A DNA stretch of 64,000 bases, from IMG/VR virus record IMGVR_UViG_3300021085_000019, positions 1-64,000 of that record; one strand, given 5' to 3'. The stretch comes from a virus. Positions 26,501-37,400 of the stretch are shown piece after piece. The position numbers and the translations under genes are program-made. The notes beneath the pieces were generated by a model. It did not search any database, was not told the origin of the DNA, and worked only from the letters and a program-made list of their open reading frames with translations. Within the stretch, counting starts at the first letter, position 1. Each line of letters begins with the position of its first letter.

Positions 26501-29500
26501 CGTTGATGATTTAAATATTACAATCGCTGATGGAGCCGCTAATGCAGCTGCCGCAAATGGTGCTGGAATTACGGTTGATGGTGCAAATGCTACAATTACA
26601 TATACATCAGCCCAAGATGAATGGAACTTTAATAAAAATGTAGTAATCGGCGGAAAGGACACAACTGCTTCTTTCCCACTTATGATAAGATCTGATTCTG
26701 CGCATAAGGGACTTCATATAGAAGAAAATGCTGGCGCCGAAAGTTGGCAGATGGGCGTTAGTGTTACTGGCGATTTACACTTTTATAATTCTGGTTCTAA
26801 TACTGCTTCTGTTACTTTTGAAGATAGTGGTGATGTTGGTATTGGGGTATCAGCACCAGGCCAAAAATTAGATGTTGCAGGTAATGTTCGAGTTACAAAT
26901 AACGCAGCATTTATGGGAACAAATGTCGCTGGAAGTTCTAGGTCGCTTGTGCATTTGGGCAATGATAATATTCTAAGAATAAAGGGTAACGATTCAGAAG
27001 GTTCTGCTAATGTAATGTCTATGATTGCTGGCGGTAGTGTTGGTATTGGAACTACTGCGCCAATCGCTAAGCTTGATGTGAACGGAAGTATTAATGTAAA
27101 ACAAGCTACTTCTATTGCATTAGCTCAAGACACTTCTAGTACTGTTGCTATTCTAATTCCTAGAGGTTTAAAAATTGCAAGTAATACCACAGGAGATTAT
27201 ATTAGAAATATAATTGAACACGGTGGTACGACCGGTAATGGTCCTATTAATATTGGCCAACAAGGAACGGCCATTATTACTGATATTAATTTATATCCTG
27301 GAAGTTCAGGAAAAATGCAGGTTTTCTCTGATGGAACTTCAACAGCTAAAGTTGTAATTGATTCCGCAGGTAAAATGAGCATAGGAAATAATAATCCAGA
27401 ATATAATCTTGATATTCGTGGCGATAGCCCAGTTTTAAGAATTGCCGATGACAATTTAAATAACGTAGAAGATGCTGCAGCAATTTGGTTTGGTGAAAAT
27501 GATACAAGTGAATCCAGAGGGGCTGGTATAACATATGACGGAGCTAATAACGCTTTACATTTTAGAACGAGTAATAACGGTGCAACTTTAACAGATCCAT
27601 TTGATTCAGAAAAACGTATGACAATACTTGAAACAAATGGTAATGTCGGAATAAACATAACAGACCCAGATGAAAAATTAGAAGTCAACGGATCTATTAA
27701 AGTAGACTACAGTAGCACAAATGCTAATATGTTTAAGCAAGGAAACGCTTTTGGTGGTGGGTCTATTACTCCTTTTAATAACAGTGGACATTTTGTTTTT
27801 AATGTAGAATATACAGCTGGAGATTCTGATTACATCTGGAGAGTAAACGATACAACTGAGCTGATGAGACTTGAAGAACAAGGACAGCTTGGTATCGGAA
27901 CGAATAACCCAACTGAAAGACTGCACGTATCTAATATAACCGGTGGTGAAACTAAAATACGAATCGATTCACTAGACAATGCTAGAAACAATTATATTGG
28001 TATTACTGGACATGATAACTTAGTATTGTCTGCAGATGCTGGTCAAGAGGGCGCGGACAGTTCTATTAGATTTAATGTTGATAATGCAGAAGTTGGTAGA
28101 TTTACGCACCATGGCAGATTTGGAGTTGGAGGAATTATTCCAGCTACTACTTTAGAAATTTCTGATAGTGCGCCTAAACTAAGAATTACAGATACTAGAA
28201 ATATTTCATGGACCGTAGGTGATACTATGGCGTCAATTGAATTTGATAGTGACGATTCATCAGGTGGAGCAGGGACCTCAGCTGAGCCTAGAGCGGCAAT
28301 TACAATGTATGCGGCCAGCACTTTTGGTTCATCAACAGGCCTAGCCTTCTATACTAAGTCTGATACTACTGACTATCCAACTAGGCAAATGGTTATTACT
28401 AACGACGGCAAGGTTGCTATCGGTACTTTAACAGCAAATGCTAAGCTTCATGTATCAGATGCGTCTGCACCAACATTTAGACTTTCAAGAACTGGCACAG
28501 GTCAAATTTGGCAACAGTCTATTGATTCAAGCGGTAGATTTCTTTTACAAGAAGGAGCAAGTGAAGGCGGTACAAAATATACTAGATTCGCAATAGATGA
28601 TGATGGAAACGTAGGTATCGGCACAGGTGATCCAGGAAGGAAATTGCACGTTGAAGGGGACAACAATACTGCTATAACTGTTGTATCACCAAATACAAAC
28701 TATGCTCAATTAGCTTTAGGTGATACAGATGATGATAATTATGCTCAACTAATATTAGATAATGCTACTAATAAACTACAACTTCAAAATGGCGGCGGAG
28801 GAGTTGTAGGCGAAAGAGGAATTACATTAGATAGTTCAGAAAAAGTCGGTATTGGAACGTCTTCTCCAAGAGAAGAGCTGGAAGTTAATGGTACTATATT
28901 CGCAACTCCGGCCAGCTATGCATCAAATCAGAATACGTATGTCTTAAAAGTAGGAGCTACTAATAATACTGCCTGGGATGGAATGGGCTTTAAGTTGAAG
29001 TCTTTATCTGGTGGATCGCCGTATCTAAGTGTTATGGGAAGTCCTTCTGTTGAAACAATGGTCTGGAAAAGCCAGCATGTAGGCATGGGAATTGCTGATC
29101 CATCTGTAAGCGGATCTAGAACTACTTTACACATTGATAATGTAAGTAACGGCTCAGCAATTAGACTATCACAAAATGACTCAGGGGCGTTATTTAGATA
29201 TGATACGACTGCTGGCTTAAAAATAGGAACCATTTCTACTGAAAATTTAACACTTGAAACTGACGATGTCGCTAGGTTGGTAATTGCTGCAGATACCGGT
29301 AATGTTCTTATTGGCACTAATACAGTACAGCCTGAAAAGCTTTATGTAAATGGTGCTACAAGAATTGTCGGCCAAGGCAATACGCAACCTGCGTTTGAAG
29401 TATTTACTAGTCAAGATAATGACGCCACTGATGATTACAATGCTATGGTTATTGATTATAATGTTACCGGTAGCCAAACGATTGTTTCTGATGATACACT

Positions 29501-31382
29501 TCATAAAGCTTTATTCATTGATGTAGATTCTACTGCAACCGGAGGCACCACAGCAGACGAGCATAGACTTTATGGAATGCATATTGATATAGATTTTAGT
29601 GGCGATAGCGATATAGTTTACGGTTCTTTAGTTCAAGCCGAATCTAATACGACTGCTGGCCAGGTGACTAGTTTATATGGTGTTTACGGCCAGGCCGTAA
29701 ACGATACTTCAGGCACTGGTAAAGTACTAAACTCATATGGCGGATATTTTAATGCACAGTTTCAGCATAGCTCTACAAATACAACTAGAGATCAAAATAT
29801 AATAGGTGCTTACGCACGTGCCGCAGTCGTAGCTTCAGCTGATGGCGGTGGAATGAATGATGTTACTGGCTTATTTGCTGAAGTTGAAATTGATGATATA
29901 GGCCAGGCCGGAGTAATGGATAATATATATGTTGTAAGAGCATATTATGACAATGATGATACAGCTAATAATTATCTGGATATGGGATCCACATATCTAT
30001 TTCATGGAACATACGCTGGCGGAATTCCTGCTAATGCAAATAGTGCTTATGGTATGTACATTAGCACTAATGTTAATAACTACTTATTGGGCTCTTTAGG
30101 AATTGGTATTCAAACAACCGGTCAGAGCTGGCCCTACAAATTAGACGTCCAAGGAGAAGCTAATAAAGCTGCAACTAGAATAAGAAATAATACTGTTACT
30201 AGCTCTGATTGGTGGTCAAATTCACAAGCTGCATTACTTATAGGAAATGTTGATACAAGCCAATCAGCTATACTAAAGTTTGATCGTGCATCAAGCAGAA
30301 TCGTATATGGTTCCAGCAGCACTGATGATAGATTAGTTTTCTCGTCACGTCATTCAACTTCAGCTAGTTCTGATCAAGTAGTATTTGACAATAACGGAAA
30401 CGTAGGTTTAGGAACTACAGCTCCGGGTCAACAGCTTCATATTAAGAAAACTGTAACTGCTACAACAACTGCAGGTTTGGCTGGTATTAGATTGCAAAAT
30501 GATGATACAAATACTAATTCTAAAACTGGTATTGTATTTCAAAAAGCTAGGCCAACATCTGGAACTTCTACTTCATACTTGTATCAAGACTCATATAATG
30601 TGACTATGGACTGCGATGAAGCATTCACTGTTAAGACTAACGGTAGTAATTCATTACACATAGCCGGAACAGGCCTCATCGGGATTAACAATCCTGGTCC
30701 AGATTATAGACTGGATATTGGAAATCAATCGTCTCCATCTACTACTAACACTATAAGAATTGGACAGCAGAATAGTGGAACAGCAATTCGTATTGGTGCA
30801 GGTGGCGGCTCTTCAGATGTAGTACTACTCAGAGTTGATGGTGATAGTACTGATAATAAACATGATGGTACAACAGATGCTGGAGCATATGGATTTTCGC
30901 TAAAGTATATGGGCTCTAGATCAGGAAATGAAAATGCACTTGCGATCATGTCTGATAATGGCGGTAATGTTACTCAGGTAGAAGCATTGACGGTATTACA
31001 GGCCGGTGAAGTTGGAATATTTAATGCATCACCTAAAGCTAGATTCCAAGTAGAAGAATACGGAATTGATACAACAGAAACATCGTCTTCGGCTACTACT
31101 GAAATTGCTATACACACTTTCCCAATTGCTGACTTTAGAAGCGCCAGGTTTACAGTTCAAGTTACTAATTCAACTGATAATACATATCACACAACTGAGT
31201 TATTGGCTTTACATGATGGAACAACTGCAAATATTACGGAGTTTGGAACAGTATTTACCGGATCAGCCATTGAAGCTCAGTTTGACGCGGACGTAAATTC
31301 TGGAAACTTTAGACTATTAGCAACTCCTTCTTCTACAGATAGCATGGAATTTAAAGTTGTATGTCATAGTTTGACAGTTTAA
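23574..31382 (+). CDS. Giant tail fibre protein (2602 residues) with VGIGT-repeat shaft, TTG start
   Basis: The frame starts at TTG 23574, eight bases after AGGAGA (23560-23565); no ATG gives the conserved N-terminus. That N-terminus, RKTDIRLRRSNTENAIP then LNDGELAMNTYDGALYFK, is a fibre attachment motif like that of the 557-residue protein. The shaft carries about eighteen copies of the VGIGTTxPxxKLHV motif, each a turn followed by a strand pair. Near residues 440-560 lies a separate beta-rich insert (ALTKGDVVYISG ... GDELYVNVLAGTLT). Near 980-1030 it has the GNLTVNGSVTTLNTATLTVDD module shared with other fibres. The C-terminus ends in a beta-rich domain (about 2495-2602, FPIADFRSARFTVQVTNS region) without an S74 chaperone. 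Likely a receptor-binding fibre subunit. Confidence 0.85.
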   Translation: MARKTDIRLRRSNTENAIPTHTNLNDGELAMNTYDGALYFKKSDNTIITAHDNTILHLNSNTSRVGIGTTSPAGNLHVKSVGDVGDALLIVEADADNNVEGDNPKIELRQDSGFVTGAMYLEGNAASQATNSLQNGFLLDAKGASSDGGTIQFATGGLAANQSGGPTNSAVRMTILRDGNIAIGQITSSHKLTVAGNTFLSGDNRHVYFGGNNTFIGENSSSSKLELRGGGSSSSETVYVNSNGAVGIGIIAPTEKLHVVGNAIFHSGAAYGDLVVGRGSNQEIKLYVSDANTQIIGYQDSDSDGNHSFDIIREFDGAGENDFTIRKGSGSVQFDINKDGNITFNNAFTFPNADGQADQILKTNGSGTLTWANDSGGGSSVSLSDSDNDTLIQVEESNDEDIIRFDVAGSEVAQMTDDGLILNDGYNFEGDVIGAIKFKAQAGEALTKGDVVYISGISGNTTVVSKADANDAAKMPAFGLAASTVSLNAAVQIVTFGTLQGIDTSSYSEGDELYVNVLAGTLTDSAPTGSSSALQKIAKVTRSDASAGSVKVSGAGRTNATPNLDEGKIFVGNASNKSVQGDDTLHVDMANSRVGINKASPDRSLHIDGTVRIDGGTGVVSTGVLEVMQNGDTANNAIALTSSNAVSTRIWKNGSGTFFIGSSSANNAFQQLVNGNTTINAQEFTIAHANPTLILKDTTDDDDHNILFKDSSDNTIAKISTALPVMDDLNIGTVTAREFNLFTNNTTAMSIDTSQNSVFAGDVSILTGTSAKQASDMLYIGGSGLGSTDAAIYLGNAGDGTGYGWRFFYKGSGDGNENRLIIRSENSGSPVDALSFTQNGQALFGDSIVMGNSEKIYFLSNGDANTGSSYWYRAGGNATRLLYRDNVLVFDAYQDHSAEFRNSNDDIIFKVTPNATATNSATIVSNGNFSIANGALNIGGSELSDNNRNVTTNNLTVGGNLTVNGSVTTLNTATLTVDDLNITIADGAANAAAANGAGITVDGANATITYTSAQDEWNFNKNVVIGGKDTTASFPLMIRSDSAHKGLHIEENAGAESWQMGVSVTGDLHFYNSGSNTASVTFEDSGDVGIGVSAPGQKLDVAGNVRVTNNAAFMGTNVAGSSRSLVHLGNDNILRIKGNDSEGSANVMSMIAGGSVGIGTTAPIAKLDVNGSINVKQATSIALAQDTSSTVAILIPRGLKIASNTTGDYIRNIIEHGGTTGNGPINIGQQGTAIITDINLYPGSSGKMQVFSDGTSTAKVVIDSAGKMSIGNNNPEYNLDIRGDSPVLRIADDNLNNVEDAAAIWFGENDTSESRGAGITYDGANNALHFRTSNNGATLTDPFDSEKRMTILETNGNVGINITDPDEKLEVNGSIKVDYSSTNANMFKQGNAFGGGSITPFNNSGHFVFNVEYTAGDSDYIWRVNDTTELMRLEEQGQLGIGTNNPTERLHVSNITGGETKIRIDSLDNARNNYIGITGHDNLVLSADAGQEGADSSIRFNVDNAEVGRFTHHGRFGVGGIIPATTLEISDSAPKLRITDTRNISWTVGDTMASIEFDSDDSSGGAGTSAEPRAAITMYAASTFGSSTGLAFYTKSDTTDYPTRQMVITNDGKVAIGTLTANAKLHVSDASAPTFRLSRTGTGQIWQQSIDSSGRFLLQEGASEGGTKYTRFAIDDDGNVGIGTGDPGRKLHVEGDNNTAITVVSPNTNYAQLALGDTDDDNYAQLILDNATNKLQLQNGGGGVVGERGITLDSSEKVGIGTSSPREELEVNGTIFATPASYASNQNTYVLKVGATNNTAWDGMGFKLKSLSGGSPYLSVMGSPSVETMVWKSQHVGMGIADPSVSGSRTTLHIDNVSNGSAIRLSQNDSGALFRYDTTAGLKIGTISTENLTLETDDVARLVIAADTGNVLIGTNTVQPEKLYVNGATRIVGQGNTQPAFEVFTSQDNDATDDYNAMVIDYNVTGSQTIVSDDTLHKALFIDVDSTATGGTTADEHRLYGMHIDIDFSGDSDIVYGSLVQAESNTTAGQVTSLYGVYGQAVNDTSGTGKVLNSYGGYFNAQFQHSSTNTTRDQNIIGAYARAAVVASADGGGMNDVTGLFAEVEIDDIGQAGVMDNIYVVRAYYDNDDTANNYLDMGSTYLFHGTYAGGIPANANSAYGMYISTNVNNYLLGSLGIGIQTTGQSWPYKLDVQGEANKAATRIRNNTVTSSDWWSNSQAALLIGNVDTSQSAILKFDRASSRIVYGSSSTDDRLVFSSRHSTSASSDQVVFDNNGNVGLGTTAPGQQLHIKKTVTATTTAGLAGIRLQNDDTNTNSKTGIVFQKARPTSGTSTSYLYQDSYNVTMDCDEAFTVKTNGSNSLHIAGTGLIGINNPGPDYRLDIGNQSSPSTTNTIRIGQQNSGTAIRIGAGGGSSDVVLLRVDGDSTDNKHDGTTDAGAYGFSLKYMGSRSGNENALAIMSDNGGNVTQVEALTVLQAGEVGIFNASPKARFQVEEYGIDTTETSSSATTEIAIHTFPIADFRSARFTVQVTNSTDNTYHTTELLALHDGTTANITEFGTVFTGSAIEAQFDADVNSGNFRLLATPSSTDSMEFKVVCHSLTV

Positions 31383-31386
31383 TATG

Positions 31387-31394
31387 TATAAATA
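31387..31394 (+). promoter_or_regulatory. Late promoter box TATAAATA before the 2192-residue fibre
   Basis: Exact late box in the 51-base gap. Predicted start near 31400, leader about 34 bases, with CGGAG before the ATG as ribosome site. Confidence 0.7.
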
Positions 31395-31433
31395 GTATTA
31401 TAATTTAACCGTGGACAGTGAAACGGAGTACAC

Positions 31434-34400
31434 ATGGCAACAGATCATAACTTTAAGGTCAAAAACGGCCTTGCCGTAGAAGGCGCAGATTTAAAAATAA
31501 CCGGGGACGGAAACGATACTCGAATAGAATCAGGTGGAGAAATCAGATTTCGACCTGAAGGTTCTTCATCGAATAAAGTCAGAATTACGTTAAACGAACT
31601 TGAAGTCTCAGGTTCCATTGACGCATCTGCAGATCTAAAAACAAATAACACAACTCGTATTAATTCTTCCGGAGGCTTTACTCTAGGCAGTGGATCCATG
31701 ACTGGTCCGGTTACAATTTCACCTCCAAGTGGACAAAATACCGTATTAAATCTAAACGGAGCATTAGATACGTTCTTAGAAAAGGACACTGGTAGCCACT
31801 TTTATATTGCTAATAATGTTGAAGATAAAGACATAAAATTTAGAATTAATAACGGTGGAACTCAAAAAATTCCATTAACAATACACGGACAATCTGGCAC
31901 AGTAGATTTAACTGGCGATTTAGATGTGTCTGGAGATCTCGCAGTTTCCGGCGATTTAAATATTACAGGTGATATCAATTCAGTTAGCACTACTGATTTG
32001 GATATTACAGATAAGACTATTACATTATCAAAGGGATCAACTAGTTCTTCAACCTCTGATGGCGCAGGTATTATTATTGAAGGTCCGTCACCTGCACCTG
32101 AACTAAAATACCAACATTCGAATGCCAGATGGACGTTAAATAAAGAAGTATTTACTCCGTCAGGATTTATGATTGGTACAACATCTACTGATGTTGGATT
32201 GATGAGAAATAGTTCAGGCGTATTTGATTTCCAAGCTCAATCAGGTCGTGAAATTTCATTTAGTAATGCTACTAATGGTGAACATGTAAGAATTGATGCT
32301 GACGGCAAAGTTGGTATCGGAACAGATAACCCAGGTGTTAATTTACAAATTAATGATAGTACTACTACTCAAACTAATTCCGAATTTAGAATTTACGGAT
32401 ATGATACGGGAACTAGTGATGCAAAATATGGTAGAATTTTTATTGATAGTGGCGGTAATTTAAATGTTGCGGCTCAGGATAGTTATTTAATATTGACCTC
32501 AGGAAATTATATCCAAGCAAATGATACGCTCTACGCATTAGAATCTATATTAATGCGCAACAACAAAAAGATTCAGATGGCTGGTAGTGATGGTGGCTTT
32601 AATGGAGTAATGAATGTTAGCACAAGTGACGTCGTTCAAGTTGGAGGTGTTAGTGGTTGGGGTGGTACAATTGGCCAGCTAGCTCTTTATAGTAATGATG
32701 GCGAAGCTGTTCGTATAGATGAAAATCAATGGGTCGGAATAGGAACTAATGATCCATCTAGAAAGCTTCATGTTTATCAGAACAATGGAACTAATGTAGT
32801 TGCAGCATTTGAGTCAAACGACGCGCAAGTGTGGATTGATTTACGTGACTCTAATAGCACTAGTTATGGCGGAAGTGCTTATGGATGTTTACTGGGTCAT
32901 GATCCTGTTAACGATCATTTGTTTATAGTTGCTGACGGCAACGTAACTAAACATTTTGTAGTAGATAATACAGGAAATGTTGGTATAGGAACTAGCGACC
33001 CTAAAACAGATTTGCACGTATTAGGAGCTTCGGGAAATGCTCAAGCTACAACTGTCCGATTAGGCGGCGATGGCGCAAATGGAAATCATACTCCTAAGCT
33101 AGAATTTACAGAAGGTACAACCGGCACAAGCATGAATTTTGGATTTTCGCTTTTAGCCGATGGCAATAGCAGTAATAATTTCCTTATAAGGAATCATAAT
33201 AGTAGCACTGGCGGAGCTGTTGCAATTTGTGTTGACCGTGCAACAGGATTTGTTGGAATAGGAAATAATTCGGGATCACCTAAGTCCAGGCTTGATATTA
33301 ACTCAAGTGGAGATAATTTTGTATATTTAAATTATACAAGAAGTACTGGTGGAACAAATGAAAAGTATTGGAGATCTGGAATTGAAACAAATCACAGGTT
33401 TGCAATTGGTAAAGTTAACGACGCATATAATAGCTTATCCGAGTATCTAACAATACTTAGTGGTGGTAATGTTGGTATTGGCATTAATAATCCATCTGAA
33501 AAATTAGAAGTCAATGGAAATATAAAGGCTGATACATTAAAAATCGATAATATAGTATTTGAAGATGAAGATGGATCTCCTACTGATAGTATTACCGCAT
33601 CTACGGAATGGGATGGAACAAATTCAACACTTTCATTCGAAGGTTCGGCTGGACAATTATTTGCCATTAGTAATAACTTAACTGGAACTATATTCTCTGT
33701 AAATGACATTTCAGGTATTCCAAGTATTGAAGTTGAAGATGACGGAGAAATTCGTTTTGCTGAGTTTGGTGGATATGTAAAAATCGGACATGACTCATCA
33801 GTTCCCGGCCAAGAAGCGCCTCTCATCGTAACTAAAACACAGGGAACTTTACCACCGGCTCCAGACACTCCAAGTAAAAACGTTGCAGTGTTTCAAAATA
33901 ATTCAACTGCCGGAGAATATTCAATTATTTCGATTATTGGTGGTAATACCGGTAGATCATCTATTCATTTAGGTGATACTGATGACGATAATGCTGGAGC
34001 TATATACTATACACATAACGATAACAAATTACATTTTAGAACTAATAGTTCCGGTGATGATGTTCAAATAGAAAGTGATGGCACGTTAAATATTTCAACC
34101 GGTGATTTACGTTTAGGCGTTGGTAAAAAGTTTTATATGGGCGGTAGTAATCATACATATATCAGCGAAGACATCGATGACAGATTACGATTCTTCACTG
34201 GTGGCCAAGAGTTTATGAGATTCACTGAGGCTGGAACAGACACAGTAAACTTCTACACGCCAGTTTCTTCATCAGGTACTATTACCGCTCCGGCTCTAAA
34301 CGGTACGGATAGTACAAATAATGTCGGGTTTAATATTGCAACAGACAGCACTAGTAACGGTAGAGCATTTATAATTTTAGATAGTGATTCAACCGATGGC

Positions 34401-37400
34401 GTTGGAGTTGGAAGTGATTATACGTATATTGGTTCAGATTATGCTTCCTTTAGAGGCTGGGTAAGTGCCGGACAAAATGGTGCTTCAGGCGGCGTAAGGG
34501 TTTCTGACGGAAGTGGCACAGCTCCTACATTGTCATTTGCTGATAGAACTGACACTGGTTTATGGGCTCAAGATTATAGTACCGGCGAAGACAGAGTAAT
34601 GATAAGTACTGGAGGTTCTATTAGAGCTGAGGTTCAAAGTGCGGGTGTTTATTCATATGCAAATGTATATGCTGTTAATGAGTTTAGAAATATTACTAAT
34701 ACCTGGAAAGCAACTACGTCTCAAGTTTCCCAAGATTTTCAGTTTATAGGTAACACAAGCAATACTCCTGTGACAATAATGCATTTAGATACCGGCAACG
34801 CAAACGTTGGTATTGGCACGACTAGTACAGATTCTACGTATAAACTTCAAATTGCTGGAGCTCAGCGTACTACAGTTACTGGTTCTAACACGGTGGCCGG
34901 TTGGTTTGAAAATACAGACGATCATGATTATAATATTAGAATTGTACCAAAGCTTTCATCGGGAGGTTATAATCCAATAACTTCTACTGGAGACTCTGGA
35001 ATAATTTTCTCAACCGATAACGACCATACTAATGCTGTTGATAATAATGGATTAATTATTGCGCCACATAGTGATGAAAAAGGTGGGTTGTATATTGCGG
35101 AAAGCGGTAACGTTGGTATTAATGTAAGAAATACTGGGTCTCAGGCTTTATGGGTAGAAATTCCAACTGCGCAGCAAAGTGATACAAATCTAGTAGCATA
35201 TTTTAAATCTCACAATAATAAAGCGTGTATTCAAATTACAGATAATGATACAACTGCAGTTGTATCAGCTGAAGGCACTAGGATGTCTTTAGGTGGTCAA
35301 CAAGGTGTTCATGCAAATAACGTAAATATTAACACTTCAAATGCAAATACAGGAATAGGTATTATTACTGGTAGTGATGGTGATTTAAGCTTAAATGTGC
35401 CGCGGCTTCATGTAAAAGCTGATACTCAGCAGGGTGTTAATGCGTTAGTCGCTAGATTTGAAGCTGGTAATGATAATGATAATACCGGCGCAGCAATTCT
35501 CATCAACCATTCAAATGATAGAGGATTGTTAATTGAAGGCGGTAGATCTAACTCGGATAGAGCAATAGCACATTTGGGTCTTGTCACTTCAGGTGGTGAT
35601 CACAATCGCGTTTTGACAATTAGACAAGACGGAAGTAATTACTGGGCAGGTATTGGCACAGAAGTTCCTGAAGCGCTTTTACACGTAAAGGCTGCTAGTG
35701 GAACTACAGCAACTATAAGAATCGAAGGCGGCAGCAACACTGTTTCTGCAAGCGGCGAAATAAATTCTCAACTTGACTTTGGTTCAAATGATGGTTCTGT
35801 AAACAGCGCTGGCCAAGTTGGAGGTAGAATAGCAAGTGTTACCGAAAATACAAACGGCGCTTACACTGGAATGGCGTTTTATACCTTCACACAAAGCGGG
35901 TCTCCTGATTTAGCTGAGAAAATGCGAATCAGGTACGATGGTAGTGTTGGAATTGGAGAGGCCTCTCCAACAACTGGAAAGCTTGTAGTAAATGGTAATA
36001 CTAATCAGTATACACTTAGACTAAATGGTGGAACTTCATCCGGAACTAGCTATGGTGCTAGGATACGTGCCGGAACTAATACTTCTGATTATGGATTAAT
36101 AGTTGAAAATACAAGCGCGGGCCCGCAGTTTGCTGTTAGAGGTGATGGCCATGTAGGTATTGGAACTAATGACCCTATCGATCAATTTCATTTAAAAAGT
36201 TCCAGTGGTGATGCAAGGATGGTTCTTGAATCTCCAGTAGATTCCGATTGTGAAATTAAACTTTCAGAGAATGGAACGGTAAAATTCACTGTTGGATTTA
36301 ATGCAGCAGATGATACATTTAGAATAGGAACTACTAACGTAGACACAAACCCAAGGATGGCTATCACTTCGGCCGGTAAAGTTGGATTTGGTAGAGAAAA
36401 TCCGCATAATAAATTTCATGTAATTGGCGATGGACGTTTTGAAGGAAACCTAATGACGGGAAGTGCCTCGTATACTAACGTTCCCGCTAAGGCAATTCAT
36501 ATTAAAGATAGTGGCGATAACGCATGTCTAAGAATAGAAGACTCTACTGGCAGTAATAAAGTTTATGATTTTAGAGTAAATACTGGAGCTGGTTTAAAAA
36601 TTATTGACCAAGGGACAGTAGGAACGGGGAATAACGTAAGATTTAGAATTGAAGACGATGGTAAGGTTGGTATTGGCAACTTCCCAACAACTAATAACAA
36701 TTCTAATAATCATGATTCAATTGCTCCTGCGGCAAGGCTTCACGTATATGATACTGGTGGCGGTGGAACAGAAAAGCCATTAATGATATTAGAAAATTAT
36801 ATCGGCGATCATGGTACTACACCTTCTAAAGTAAGTATTGATATAAGAAACCAAGACAGTAATAATAATCCTAACAGAGTATCATTAAAAAATGTCACCG
36901 TCAATTCTACGACTTATGGAGTAAACGATGAAGCTGCTGCTCACTTTGTTATTGGACTAAGTAAAGGTGGAAATGTTATAGAAAGAGCAATGTTCCATGC
37001 TGACGGTCATATGTCTATTGGTACTTCAATGTTTAATCCGTATACTCACGTGAACACCGGATCTTACTTTAAACCAAAAACAAATGTAACTAGTAATAGA
37101 ACTTTATCAATCGGGGGTGGTGATGCAGGCGCTGATATTAGTTTAGTTTCTAGTACTACATCTGATGATGGACACGTTGGTGGATTATTTTTTACTTCTA
37201 CTGCTGGTGCAACTGATGCGCATAAACAATTAGCCGGTATAGATTGTGTATATGATAAACATGCAACTAGTGACGCGGTAAGTGGTGGTCATTTAAGATT
37301 CTTTACTAAACCTACTGGATCTGGTATTAATAGTCCAAGAATGTGGATACACCAAAATGGTAATATCTACATGAAAAATCAGAGTGGTTCAGATGTGGTA

